From CAYFYJ01 sp964347415 (GTDB lineage: Archaea > Aenigmatarchaeota > Aenigmatarchaeia > CG10238-14): DNA of 64,000 nt. The stretch lies in NCBI GenBank assembly GCA_964347415.1, contig CAYFYJ010000009.1, positions 30,517 to 94,516 of the forward strand, read 5' to 3'. Each line of letters begins with the position of its first letter. The first letter of the stretch is position 1. Made by a program: the position numbers and the translations under genes. Under the pieces are notes generated by a model. The model was given only the letters and a program-made list of their open reading frames with translations, did not search any database and had not been told where the DNA came from. Positions 7,410-16,460 of the stretch are shown piece after piece.

Positions 7410-9740
7410 GTGAATTTTAGTCCGAAGATTAAAGAGAAGAGATGGAACCCAGAACTAGAAAAGAGGATAAGAAAGAGATGGGATAAGGAGAAAATTTACG
7501 CTTTCAACAAAAACAGTAAGAAAAAAATATTCACGATCGATACACCACCACCTTATCCTTCCGGAAGGCCTTGGCACATTGGTGCAGCAGCACATTATTC
7601 CCAGATAGATATGATTGCTAGAACAGCTAGAATGATGGGATTTGAAGTCTTCTTTCCAATCGGCATAGACAGAAACGGATTACCTGTCGAATGCTACACA
7701 GAAAAAAAATATAGAATTTCTATACATGAAACTCCCAGAAAAAAATTCATAGAATTTTGTACCCATGCTTTGGACGATTTAGAGGCAGAGATGATACAGA
7801 TAATGAAAATGATGGGCCTCAGTGGAGATTTTAACAATCATTATCGGACAGATTCAAAGGAATACAGAACTTTAACACAATCAACTTTCATCAATCTCTG
7901 GAACCGAGGTTTAATCTATGAAGCAACGAGACCGAACAACTACTGTATAGATTGTGGTACGACTATTGCTGATGCAGAAGTTGAATATGAGGAATTACCG
8001 ACGGAATTAATCTACATCAAATTCAAGATCAAAGAAACTGGTAAACATTTCATAATAGCGACGGGTAGACCTGAATTTCTTTGTTCCTGTCAGGCCATAC
8101 TCTTCAACCCGAAAGATGAAAGATATAAGGATTTAGAAGGAAAGCATGCAATCATCCCAATTTTTGGTAGAGAAGTTCCAATAATTCCTCATCCCTATGT
8201 CAACCCCGAGTTCGGGACTGGGATAGAAATGGTCTGTTCTTATGGGGACTACGCAGATGTCAGGTTGTTCAGAGAATTGAAATTAAAGGAAATCATAGCA
8301 ATAACTCCTGGAGGTAAGATGAGCAAGAATACAGGAAAATATACTGGTTTGTCTATGGAAGAGGCGAGGAAGAGGATAATAGAAGATATTGAAAGGATGG
8401 GATTAATAGAAAAGAGGGAGAAAGCTACACATAGGACTCCGATGTGTCCTAGGAGTAAAACCCCGATTGAAATCATACCGATGAAAGAGTATTATCTGAA
8501 GCAGTTGGATTTTATACCTGAACTCAAGAAGATTGCAAAGAAGATGAAATTCTTCCCTGACAGACACAGACAAATCTTACTCGATTGGATAAACTCTCTT
8601 AGTATCGATTGGCCGATATCGAGAAGAAGATATTATGGAACCGAGATACCGATTTGGTATTGTAAGGAGTGTGGAAAAGCATGTCTACCAAAACCAGGGA
8701 AATACTACAAACCGTGGAAAGATAAACCACCGTTCAAGGAATGTCCATATTGTAAATCAGATAAAGGTTTTGAAGGTGAGACCAGAACTTTTGACACATG
8801 GATGGATTCGAGCATCTCACCACTTTTTATCTCCCATTATCAGAAAGATGATAATTTCTTCAAGAAGACCTACCCGTCTGGAATCAGACCTCAAGCTAAA
8901 GATATCATAAGAACTTGGTTGCACTATACGATTTTAAGATGTTATCAGTTGACGAAGAAACCTGCGTTTGAAAGAGCATGGATAATGGGGTATGGAGTTG
9001 ACGAAGAAGGAAAAAGGATGAGTAAATCTAAAGGAAATGTTGTCGACCCCATTCCAATCCTTGAAAAATATGGTGGGGATATTTTCAGGTTTTGGAATGC
9101 TGCTGAAGCCGGGTTAGGTTCGGATTTCAGATATTCGCACGATAGGATAGAGGGTTCATCAAAATTCTTAACAAAGTTATGGAATATCTCTAGATTCATC
9201 TCTATGTTTCCAGAACCGAAAAAGGCAGAATTAACAGCAACAGACAAATGGATATTATCTGAATTGAATGAACTCATCAAGAAATGTAAGAAAGGTTATG
9301 ATAACTTTGATTTCTTCATACCTGCTAATGCGATAAGAGAATTTACTTGGAATCTGTTCGCTCCACATTACATTGAGATGATCAAGTCTAGGGCGTACGG
9401 TGAGGGATTTAGTAAAAATGAGCAGAAGGCGGCTTGGTATGCTCTTCATCTTGTTTTAAAGAACCTACTCAGGTTGTTTGCGCCCATTGCTCCTTATATG
9501 ACCGACTATATCTGGAGAGAATTGTACGGAAAAAAAAGCATACACAAAGAGTTATTCCCAAGACCAGAATGGAAATTTAGGTTGGAAAAACTGACAGAAG
9601 CGGTAATAGACTTCAACATGAAGATATGGAAATCAAAAAAAGACAAGGGGTTAAGTTTAAAATCTGAGATAAAAGTTAAAATCCCCAATAATTTGAAGCC
9701 ATTTAGGAAAGATTTGAAGAAAATGCATAATTTATGCTAG
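7410..9740 (+). CDS. valS: Valine--tRNA ligase
   Basis: Class I aminoacyl-tRNA synthetase charging tRNA-Val. The catalytic domain opens with TPPPYPSGRPWHIGAAA (HIGH-type motif HIGA), and KRMSKSKGNVVDP provides KMSKS. The editing insert contains IATGRPEFLCSCQAIL and GTGIEMVCSYGDYADV, the latter close to archaeal ValRS (GTGxxMVCTFGD). Two cysteine clusters (CIDC and CKEC...CPYC) look like zinc knuckles. The anticodon-binding domain ends with AVIDFNMKIWKSKKDKGLSL and a short tail. At about 776 residues it is shorter than most ValRS (850-900), mainly at the C-terminus. GTG at 7410 is preferred over GTG at 7401 because AAGGTGG lies at good spacing before it. Confidence 0.9.
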   Translation: MNFSPKIKEKRWNPELEKRIRKRWDKEKIYAFNKNSKKKIFTIDTPPPYPSGRPWHIGAAAHYSQIDMIARTARMMGFEVFFPIGIDRNGLPVECYTEKKYRISIHETPRKKFIEFCTHALDDLEAEMIQIMKMMGLSGDFNNHYRTDSKEYRTLTQSTFINLWNRGLIYEATRPNNYCIDCGTTIADAEVEYEELPTELIYIKFKIKETGKHFIIATGRPEFLCSCQAILFNPKDERYKDLEGKHAIIPIFGREVPIIPHPYVNPEFGTGIEMVCSYGDYADVRLFRELKLKEIIAITPGGKMSKNTGKYTGLSMEEARKRIIEDIERMGLIEKREKATHRTPMCPRSKTPIEIIPMKEYYLKQLDFIPELKKIAKKMKFFPDRHRQILLDWINSLSIDWPISRRRYYGTEIPIWYCKECGKACLPKPGKYYKPWKDKPPFKECPYCKSDKGFEGETRTFDTWMDSSISPLFISHYQKDDNFFKKTYPSGIRPQAKDIIRTWLHYTILRCYQLTKKPAFERAWIMGYGVDEEGKRMSKSKGNVVDPIPILEKYGGDIFRFWNAAEAGLGSDFRYSHDRIEGSSKFLTKLWNISRFISMFPEPKKAELTATDKWILSELNELIKKCKKGYDNFDFFIPANAIREFTWNLFAPHYIEMIKSRAYGEGFSKNEQKAAWYALHLVLKNLLRLFAPIAPYMTDYIWRELYGKKSIHKELFPRPEWKFRLEKLTEAVIDFNMKIWKSKKDKGLSLKSEIKVKIPNNLKPFRKDLKKMHNLC

Positions 9741-9803
9741 GATTGAAGTTTTAAATAAGTCAGACTTAAATCTTTTTAACTCCTTATTGGTCTTTTGGTG
9801 CTC

Positions 9804-10511
9804 ATGCCAGCGAAAACACAGTTAAGAAAACCAAAGAGGAGGATATTGGTAAGGGATGTAATAAGGGATATAGAACGGAAGGAATCAAAACAGAAAAAAT
9901 CCAGAAAACGAAGGGATAAATTATTTATAACTCTAGGAATCCTAGAAGAAGCTAAGTCTGGTATACTAAAATCAAATCTCATGCGTAAAGCAGATTTGAG
10001 TTTTGAACAAGTTAATAGATACTTAGATATTCTCGTTAATCCGGGTACTGATTTACAAATGTTTTTAGAACGAGGATTTACTGAGGGGACTAAAAGAAGA
10101 AGTAGAACTTATATAGCATTTAACATCCTAGAAGAAGCTAAAGAATCTTTGTTAAAGACACAAATCATGTACAAGGCAAACCTGAGTTATGCACAACTTA
10201 ACGATTATTTGAAATATCTACTTGGGGCGGGATTTCTAAGAAGTTGGTATGATAAAGAGAAGAAGAAAACTTTTTTCAAAACAACCCCTGACGGTGAAAA
10301 ATATATCCAAGCATATAAGAATCTAAAACATTTGCTATCAGCAAGGAGTGGCGAAGGATTAGTAACACGAAAAACATATGGAAGAAACGAAGAGATTACG
10401 ACGACTGAAAAGGGTCTTGAATTCCTAGACTATGCTAATACTTTTAAGGCATTTCTAACACCTGGGAATACAACTGGTGGGGGTGATTATATTGCCGCTT
10501 TATATTCATGA
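9804..10511 (+). CDS. Tandem winged-helix DNA-binding regulator
   Basis: After a very basic N-terminal arm (about residues 8-40, many K/R), the 235-residue protein carries two related winged-helix domains of the archaeal HTH_45 type. The first contains GILEEAKSGILKSNLMRKA and the second NILEEAKESLLKTQIMYKA, each followed by an LSxxQxNxYLxxL helix. The repeats look like an internal duplication. The tail is Gly/Thr-rich. ATG at 9804 is chosen over TTG 9795 and GTG 9798 because GGTGCTC, near the archaeal anti-16S consensus GGTGATC, sits directly before it. It is probably a cytoplasmic transcription regulator; its target is unknown. Confidence 0.78.
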   Translation: MPAKTQLRKPKRRILVRDVIRDIERKESKQKKSRKRRDKLFITLGILEEAKSGILKSNLMRKADLSFEQVNRYLDILVNPGTDLQMFLERGFTEGTKRRSRTYIAFNILEEAKESLLKTQIMYKANLSYAQLNDYLKYLLGAGFLRSWYDKEKKKTFFKTTPDGEKYIQAYKNLKHLLSARSGEGLVTRKTYGRNEEITTTEKGLEFLDYANTFKAFLTPGNTTGGGDYIAALYS

Positions 10512-10676
10512 CTATTTCTTGAAAAAAACCTTAAACCATATCAATGATACAAAATCGTAGAATAAATATTAATTTTACATAAATGATGCAAGAAAAGAGG
10601 TAAATTAAGATATATAAGAAAAATTGATGAATATTTGATGCAAAATTATAAATAAATTAAGCGAATAATATATATC

Positions 10677-11231
10677 ATGAAAAAACGTGAAAGAGAAGTA
10701 TTGATTCATTTAGTAAGGAATAGTAAATTAAGTGATAGAGAGGTAGCTAAAAAACTCAAAACCTCTCAGTCCACAGTAACCAGAACCAGACATAAGCTAG
10801 AAAAAAGATTTATTAATTCGTACACGATCGTTCCAGATCTATCGAACCTGGGTGTAAAATTGATAGCATTTACCTTTGCTAGTTGTTCAACACCAACCCC
10901 TGAATTAATGAAAAAAATTCAAAAATTTATAGAAGATGAACCAAACGTGGTGTTTGCTGGGCATGGAGAAGGGATAGGAAAAACAGGGTTTATTGCATCC
11001 TTTCATAACGATTTTTCGGATTACACAGATTTCGTGAGAAGGGCCCGGTTACACTGCACGGGCTTCGGAGAAACTGTTGAATCATTCATAGTTTCAACGG
11101 ATAAACTTCTAAAAACGTTAGACATGGCCAATGCTGTTGAAGCCTTAATTAACGAAAGATTAAAAAATGGTGGAACCAAGGGTAATGGCAAATATTCAAA
11201 ATATTATAAACAAAAAGTAGTCGATTCCTGA
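10677..11231 (+). CDS. Lrp/AsnC-like HTH regulator
   Basis: A 184-residue protein. The N-terminal HTH (residues 3-45) reads LSDREVAKKLKTSQSTVTRT, the asnC-type recognition pattern. The C-terminal half alternates strands and helices like the RAM ligand-binding domain and contains VVFAGHGEGIGKTGFIASF, but is divergent. The basic tail is non-conserved. A clear TTATAAATAAA box about 30 bases upstream of the ATG with no Shine-Dalgarno indicates a leaderless transcript. The 165-base AT-rich gap before it holds only this promoter. It likely responds to a small metabolite or amino acid. Confidence 0.72.
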   Translation: MKKREREVLIHLVRNSKLSDREVAKKLKTSQSTVTRTRHKLEKRFINSYTIVPDLSNLGVKLIAFTFASCSTPTPELMKKIQKFIEDEPNVVFAGHGEGIGKTGFIASFHNDFSDYTDFVRRARLHCTGFGETVESFIVSTDKLLKTLDMANAVEALINERLKNGGTKGNGKYSKYYKQKVVDS

Positions 11232-11350
11232 CAGGGTTCAAAGGACTTCAAACAGAAACGCTTAAATAAACGTAGTTATTAGTACAAAAAAAGAAATTAT
11301 AATTAGGGTGAATAGTATTTAACACAGAATCTTCGGTTAAACTTAGGAAA

Positions 11351-12523
11351 TTGTTAAAGCTATTAGGAACTTTCAAAGGAAGACACACTGAACTTATCTC
11401 TTTGTACATTCCTTCTGGTCACAACATTCAAGACATCATGAACATGCTTAAACAGGAGTATGCATTGACGCAGAATGTTAAATCGAGGGCAACAAGACAC
11501 AATGTTCTCGACGCTCTTGAAAAGACAATGAACCATTTACGTTTATTCAAGAAAACACCGCCAAACGGTTTAGTGATATTCTGCGGCAATATCTCAAAAA
11601 AAGAAGGTCAACCTGACATCAAACTCTGGTCTGTAGAACCACCACAGCCTTTGGCTCAGAAAATTTATTGGTGCGATCAAAAATTCGTTCTAGATCCATT
11701 GAAAGAGATGGTAAGAGAGAAAGAAGTTTATGGTCTGATTGTAATAGATACTGGCGGTTCTGATGTTGGTTTCTTGAAGGGAAAGAAAGTATTGATAGAA
11801 AAACACATAGATTCTCTAGTACCAGGAAAAACGAGTAAAGGTGGTTGGAGCCAGCAACGTTATGCCAGAATACGTGAAGAAGCCAAGAATGAGCATCTGA
11901 AGAAGACAGGTGAGATTGCAACAAAAATATTCAAAGGGGAGAAATATTTGAAAGGTGTGATAATCGGTGGTCCTGGCCCTTTAAAGGAAAAATTTAAAGG
12001 GGGCGAATACTTAGATTACCAGTTGAGGAAGAAGGTTTTGGGGGTTGTTGATACAAGTTATACTGGTATTCAAGGACTACAAGAAATCGTTCAAAGAGGG
12101 GAATCGTTAATACAAGAGGCGTCAGCAGTTAGGGAGAGGGCTATAATGCAAGGGTTCTTCGAACATCTAAAGAAAGATGACGGTTTATCCATCTATGGTC
12201 TGGAAGAAGTTAAATCTGCTCTGGATTATGGTGCTGTTAAGACTTTGTTGATATCGGAAGAGTATGACTGGGTTAGGACTGAGCTAACTTGTCAATGTGG
12301 TAATAAAATCGAGAAAGACATTAAACCTGGTTCTGTCCAAAAATGTCCGAAATGCAAGAGCGAGATGAAAATCGAGGGAGAAAAGGAATTAATCGATGTA
12401 TTATCAGAGCAGGCGAAAGGCCTTGGGTCTGAGGTGGAAATAATATCAGTAGACTCCAGAGAAGGCGAGCAATTTAAAGAAATTGGCGGGATTGGAGCTG
12501 TTTTAAGATATAAATTAAGCTAA
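11351..12523 (+). CDS. aRF1-type peptide chain release factor with GGW instead of GGQ
   Basis: The full three-domain aRF1/eRF1 layout is present. The stop-codon domain has NVKS (residues 42-45, for NIKS) and YWCDQKF (106-112, the YxCxxxF motif). The middle domain has KTSKGGWSQQRYAR. The C-terminal domain has a zinc ribbon (CQCGNKIE and CPKCKSEM) and EGEQFKEIGGIGAVLRY, typical of archaeal RF1. The universally conserved catalytic GGQ is GGW here (TGG codon at 11846-11848), with a Gln two residues later. The start is uncertain: TTG at 11351 is the first usual start codon, but the frame is open back to 11312. Upstream residues (NTESSVKLRKLLKLL) look like real RF1 N-terminus, and AGGGTGA ends at 11311. 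All three stop codons are used in this window. Confidence 0.85.
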   Translation: MLKLLGTFKGRHTELISLYIPSGHNIQDIMNMLKQEYALTQNVKSRATRHNVLDALEKTMNHLRLFKKTPPNGLVIFCGNISKKEGQPDIKLWSVEPPQPLAQKIYWCDQKFVLDPLKEMVREKEVYGLIVIDTGGSDVGFLKGKKVLIEKHIDSLVPGKTSKGGWSQQRYARIREEAKNEHLKKTGEIATKIFKGEKYLKGVIIGGPGPLKEKFKGGEYLDYQLRKKVLGVVDTSYTGIQGLQEIVQRGESLIQEASAVRERAIMQGFFEHLKKDDGLSIYGLEEVKSALDYGAVKTLLISEEYDWVRTELTCQCGNKIEKDIKPGSVQKCPKCKSEMKIEGEKELIDVLSEQAKGLGSEVEIISVDSREGEQFKEIGGIGAVLRYKLS

Positions 12524-12862
12524 AAATCTTGCTTCATCAATCATTTTTATTTGTTTATCTAACCATTCTAGGTACTTGTATTTATTGATAGACGAGAAGT
12601 CTCTTTTATTAACCTTAGAATCGTAAATTGCTGATCGGAAATACGCACCTTTCAATTCTTGAAGTATTTCTAATGGGTGTTTATTTGTTATTGTTCCATA
12701 AATTCTTGCAAATTTTCCATAGAACTCAGGTGTTATTGGTGGTAATCCACATTCTAGATTATACTGAAGAAGCTTGAGGTCGATAGATTCTTCTATGGGG
12801 ATTTCTACCCCTTCATCAACAATTTCCAGATAAAGTTCGGATTCCTCTGGTAATTGCATCAT
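12515..12862 (-). CDS. Hypothetical protein, 115 aa
   Basis: A hydrophilic, mixed alpha/beta-looking protein without signal peptide or membrane helix. Seen: an acidic N-terminal half (LYLEIVDEGVEIPIEES) and a helical C-terminal half (YKYLEWLDKQIKMIDEARF). I do not recognise the family. It converges with the release-factor gene and overlaps its last 9 bases. A CTTTATATACC box lies about 48 bases upstream of the ATG, giving a short leader. Codon use matches its neighbours, so it is probably a real gene. Confidence 0.65.
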   Translation of the reverse strand: MMQLPEESELYLEIVDEGVEIPIEESIDLKLLQYNLECGLPPITPEFYGKFARIYGTITNKHPLEILQELKGAYFRSAIYDSKVNKRDFSSINKYKYLEWLDKQIKMIDEARFLA

Positions 12863-13032
12863 ATTTCTCGACCATTAAACTGGCTTATTATTACTATGAA
12901 GTGGTATATAAAGCTTTCTGCCGTTTTCTCCTAAAAAATGAATCTTTTAGACGTTTTTGAAAAAAATATCGACATATTGACTCCAGCATAGAAATGTTTA
13001 AATACTACTAAACAGTAACGAATTTGAGCAAA

Positions 13033-13998
13033 ATGCAAGAAAAGAGTCTATATATAATACTTTTCAAAGAAACCCATCCTTCCTTTCTAGAGAGTATGGG
13101 GATGTTAGAAGGGGAAGAAGGATTTTATTCGATAACAAAAAAAGAAATTGCTGATGAGATTAGAAGAAGAAAAATAAATCGTATGGACAGATATGTATCA
13201 ACCGTTTTTAAAGAAGGTAACCCTCCATCTTATCTTTTGAAGTTATGCTCACCAGAAGCTGCAGAAAGAAAGATAGAAGAAGATTTAGTTGCTAGACAGG
13301 CAGAAAAACTTGGGATTAATGTAGTCTATCTTGATGATGGGTTTGAGAATGTTAATCCCTATGCAAAAATTGTCAAGAAATTAAGTGATCAAATATCTTT
13401 GTACAGAGAAATGATACAGCAAATTCAAGAAAAACGGGGATACCTGAGAGGCAAATTAAAAGAATGTCAGAAGGAAATAAGGGAATTGCCTCAAAACTCT
13501 GAGGAACAAAAGAAATTATCAAAGAAGATTGGTCATATCGCTAATAAAATTATTGCAACTTACGCTTACAACGATCCCACAATAGATTCATGTTATTATC
13601 CTCTCGATGTTTTCTCACAAAAATATCGTGTAGCTATACCAGGAGAAGAAATGTTAGTCGCAGAATCCGCAAGAAAGTTCAATTCTGCTATAGAAATTAT
13701 AATGAGTGCTAGATACCAGAAAGGGAGAGAGGATTTTTGGATGGATAAGTTTGAAAAGAAAGTAGAAAATTTACCACTAGGGTCAAAAGTAAACGTTTTT
13801 GTGGGGGCAGGACATATAGATGGTTTAACTGTAAAGGGATTTGATTTCAATTGGTTTGATTTACAAAGGAATCGGGAATTGAATGAAGTTATGGGGCATT
13901 TTGGGAAAAAACTGGAAGAAAAATTCGGAAAATTCGATGAGATCGATTTGACAAAAGAAACGATTAAAGAAGAATTATTGAAGAAAAGATTGAAATAG
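13033..13998 (+). CDS. TraB/ChaN (Tiki superfamily)-like protein
   Basis: A 321-residue cytoplasmic-looking protein with a central coiled-coil segment (about residues 118-165, KxxEI/LR heptads). Near the N-terminus LYIILFKETHPSFLE recalls the GE(T)H motif of the EreA/ChaN/TraB superfamily. Near the C-terminus VNVFVGAGHIDGL matches the VGAGHxxGL strand-turn of TraB/GumN proteins. Family members are proposed metal-dependent hydrolases, mostly uncharacterised. The start is ATG 13033 (TTG 13024 also in frame), because the TATA box TTTAAATA near 13000 predicts transcription starting at about 13027. A second, differently truncated relative lies at 17142. Confidence 0.6.
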   Translation: MQEKSLYIILFKETHPSFLESMGMLEGEEGFYSITKKEIADEIRRRKINRMDRYVSTVFKEGNPPSYLLKLCSPEAAERKIEEDLVARQAEKLGINVVYLDDGFENVNPYAKIVKKLSDQISLYREMIQQIQEKRGYLRGKLKECQKEIRELPQNSEEQKKLSKKIGHIANKIIATYAYNDPTIDSCYYPLDVFSQKYRVAIPGEEMLVAESARKFNSAIEIIMSARYQKGREDFWMDKFEKKVENLPLGSKVNVFVGAGHIDGLTVKGFDFNWFDLQRNRELNEVMGHFGKKLEEKFGKFDEIDLTKETIKEELLKKRLK

Positions 13999-14087
13999 TT
14001 TTTTTCTCTGCCGGATATCTTACTTATTAAATTTTCTATTAAAGGATAAAGAAACTCTTAAATTCTTAATTCTCCTTTTATCTTTTA

Positions 14088-14882
14088 GTGAGTCTTTTGA
14101 AAGTAAGAGAAGTTCTTGCCCATAAACCCGGATCTGAAATAAACCTTGTTCATAAACCTGAGAGATGGTTGTTTAATGGATTCCCAAAACTCATAACCAT
14201 GACCAGAGAACATGAGGAAATTACTAGGTTTCTTCATAGTGAAGGCGTGAAAGTACATTCTCTATTAACTTCGATGACGAGTAAACCTAAATTATATTTG
14301 ATGAGGGATAATGCTGTGGTGGTAGATAGAAAAGCCATTACTTGTCATTTCATAACTGGTATAAGGAGGGGCGAAGAACAGATAGTCAAGAAAAAACTGA
14401 AAGAACTCGGGATTAAAATAACTGGCCATACATTCCCTCCAGGGTTCTTGCATGGTAGTGACCTTTTCTTCACCAAGAAAAATCATGCTTTTGCTATAAT
14501 CGGAGAAAGAACTAATGTTGAAGGAATAAAACACTTGATGGATTTGATGGAAATAGACGTGACACCTATAAAGATGGATAATCTTTCAAGTCTACAGTTC
14601 AACATAATCAATGACATAGTAGTAATGAGTGAAGAAGTCATCCATAAACCAATCTACAAAGTCATGAAAGAGAATGAATTGGATATCATTTTAGCCAGTA
14701 AAAAAGATGCTGATAATATGGGGTTGAATTTTCTACAGATTGACGATAATAAGATAGTGAATGTTAGAGCTGACATCAACAAAAAACTGAAGATGGTTGG
14801 CTTTGACGTGATAGAAATAGATATTAGAGAGTTGCTGAAAGGGAACACTGGCCTCAGGAATATGTTCTTACCTTTCTATTAA
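14088..14882 (+). CDS. Arginine deiminase/amidinotransferase-like protein lacking catalytic residues
   Basis: A 264-residue protein that appears to have the pentein (guanidino-modifying) fold. LMRDNAVVV (Asp74) matches the xTRDN substrate-binding block, HGSDLFF (122-128) lies where deiminases have EGGD, and the C-terminus LRNMFLPFY corresponds to the IRCMSLPL block that carries the nucleophilic cysteine. Here the Cys position is Asn258, the Glu is His122, and the HxD pair expected near residue 165 reads LQF. Deiminase activity is therefore unlikely; a binding or other role is inferred. The start is GTG. Its 3' end overlaps the convergent DUF4430-like gene by 4 bases. OTC and carbamate kinase lie 6 kb away. 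Confidence 0.6.
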   Translation: MSLLKVREVLAHKPGSEINLVHKPERWLFNGFPKLITMTREHEEITRFLHSEGVKVHSLLTSMTSKPKLYLMRDNAVVVDRKAITCHFITGIRRGEEQIVKKKLKELGIKITGHTFPPGFLHGSDLFFTKKNHAFAIIGERTNVEGIKHLMDLMEIDVTPIKMDNLSSLQFNIINDIVVMSEEVIHKPIYKVMKENELDIILASKKDADNMGLNFLQIDDNKIVNVRADINKKLKMVGFDVIEIDIRELLKGNTGLRNMFLPFY

Positions 14883-15958
14883 CCTGCCATTGTTTCTCCA
14901 CAAGCATTAGATCTTGCTGTTTTGCGGACTAAAGAAATTTCTGCACCCGGTGGTACCATGTATTTATCAGCTGTAACAGGTATGTAATGTCCATTAACTT
15001 TAATCTCCCAATAAGTACCATCACGTTCACCTGAACCATTTACAGTCATGATATATTCTCCTCCAAATCTCCTGCTATACCTCGATGAAATCCTTAAACC
15101 AGAATCTAACATCGCTTGATAGGCTGTAGTCAGTCTCTTAGATGCGAATCTATATTCTTCGTGGAATAATTCACCATCTCTTTCAATGGGGTTTTTGTAT
15201 ACATTATGTATTACACCACCTAACTGCCCAACATTTTGTTTTTGGGTCTGTAAAGTTGAAACTTGACCATATTCTTGAACTAAATTTTCAGGTCTTAGGT
15301 CTTCACGCCTTACTTTTTCAGGTCCTAACCGATAACTGCCTGTGTCTAACACAGTATTTGTTTCTAAATAATTATCGCCATTAGTTAATGGTCTGAATTT
15401 TTCTTCATACGCTATGTTAGATAATTCCTGCAATAGATTGTCAGTATATTCAGGAAGGGGTAAAACTATAGTTATATCATTCATGTTATCGACTAAAATT
15501 TGTGGTTTTATCGGGAGTTTAAGGGCTTCTGGCATCATAGTCTTGGGTTGAGCCACTTCCAAAGGTTTGACTAAATTCATCGTGGGTTCTATCGGTATTA
15601 TCGGTTGTAATTCATTCTGTGTTTCATAATCAGGCCGGTAATTGTAAACCAGAGTTAAACTAGTCATTTTCAATTCGTTTCTTAGAGCATAAGTCTGACC
15701 TCTTTTTGCCAAAGATTTAGATTTGGTTTTTTTCTTAAACTTCAGTATGAGTTTTTTTTCTTCTTCATCCAAGGCTATATCCAACGATTTGGTCTCTTCT
15801 TTGAGTTCCAACAAAAATGATGATGTGAAGAGGTTCGACAATAAATCTCTCAGTTCTGTAGATTGCCCGAAACTTTCGTTTGTAGGATCTAAACCGAATA
15901 AATCTTCTGTTAAAACTGCATCTTGTGGTTTTGTTTTTAGTTGGAGTAGCTGTCGCAT
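14879..15958 (-). CDS. Protein with C-terminal DUF4430-like domain
   Basis: A 359-residue protein without an evident signal peptide. The first 270 residues are low in recognisable features and rich in Gln, Pro and Leu, with a Lys-rich patch (KKLILKFKKKTKSKS, about 68-82). The last 80 residues contain YIMTVNGSGERDGTYWEIKV and NGHYIPVTADKYMVPPGAEI. This is the G-x-W-x-x-x-VNG-x(n)-D/G-x-I pattern of DUF4430 (transcobalamin C-terminal-like beta fold). Function is unknown. It has its own AAATATAAATA promoter box about 32 bases before the ATG. It ends 4 bases inside the convergent ADI-like gene. Confidence 0.6.
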   Translation of the reverse strand: MRQLLQLKTKPQDAVLTEDLFGLDPTNESFGQSTELRDLLSNLFTSSFLLELKEETKSLDIALDEEEKKLILKFKKKTKSKSLAKRGQTYALRNELKMTSLTLVYNYRPDYETQNELQPIIPIEPTMNLVKPLEVAQPKTMMPEALKLPIKPQILVDNMNDITIVLPLPEYTDNLLQELSNIAYEEKFRPLTNGDNYLETNTVLDTGSYRLGPEKVRREDLRPENLVQEYGQVSTLQTQKQNVGQLGGVIHNVYKNPIERDGELFHEEYRFASKRLTTAYQAMLDSGLRISSRYSRRFGGEYIMTVNGSGERDGTYWEIKVNGHYIPVTADKYMVPPGAEISLVRKTARSNACGETMAG

Positions 15959-16056
15959 AGGAATTACTAAAAAAATTATGTTTCTAAATATTTATATTTT
16001 GGCTGAAAAAGACCTCAGTTAAACTAATAAGAGTTCATTCAGATATTATTTCTTAG

Positions 16057-16413
16057 ATGCCATACTACTTGACACGACAGGAAAGATGGAATCATGCATT
16101 CTCAGGTTTAGTGGGGGTTTTGGATATAATTATAGGTCTACTCGTTTATTTGAGCAGAAATTATGATTTCGCCTCAAACCCTGCTATAATTTTATTATCT
16201 TTATTCTACTTTTGTCTGGGAATTTGGACTTTGGGGATCAACATAAAGAAAAAGAATTATTTAGAGTGGAAAGGGATCATCGATATAGTCAGTGCTGTGT
16301 GTTTGTTCTTGGTGTTTTCTGGAAGTATTTATGAGTTTTTTGGGGCGATAGGAATAGTTATCGTGATTAAAGGTATTCTTAGTTTGTTCCTGATAACGAC
16401 AAGTCAAGATTGA
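16057..16413 (+). CDS. Small four-helix membrane protein
   Basis: 118 residues with four hydrophobic helices (about 12-32, 42-60, 70-88, 92-112) separated by short loops, the only basic loop being IKKKNYLEWKG. No signal peptide or conserved motif is recognised. It could be a DUF308/YhhN-like helical bundle, but the match is weak. The next gene follows after 47 bases on the same strand. Confidence 0.6.
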   Translation: MPYYLTRQERWNHAFSGLVGVLDIIIGLLVYLSRNYDFASNPAIILLSLFYFCLGIWTLGINIKKKNYLEWKGIIDIVSAVCLFLVFSGSIYEFFGAIGIVIVIKGILSLFLITTSQD

Positions 16414-16460
16414 CCCAAAGGGGAAAAGTTAAAAAAGTAAAGGGGTAAAGATTAAATAAT

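Noticed and set aside
14879..14882. Overlap between ADI-like and DUF4430-like genes as a sign of functional link
   Set aside because: The genes converge; a 4-base 3' overlap is common in compact genomes and gives no functional evidence.
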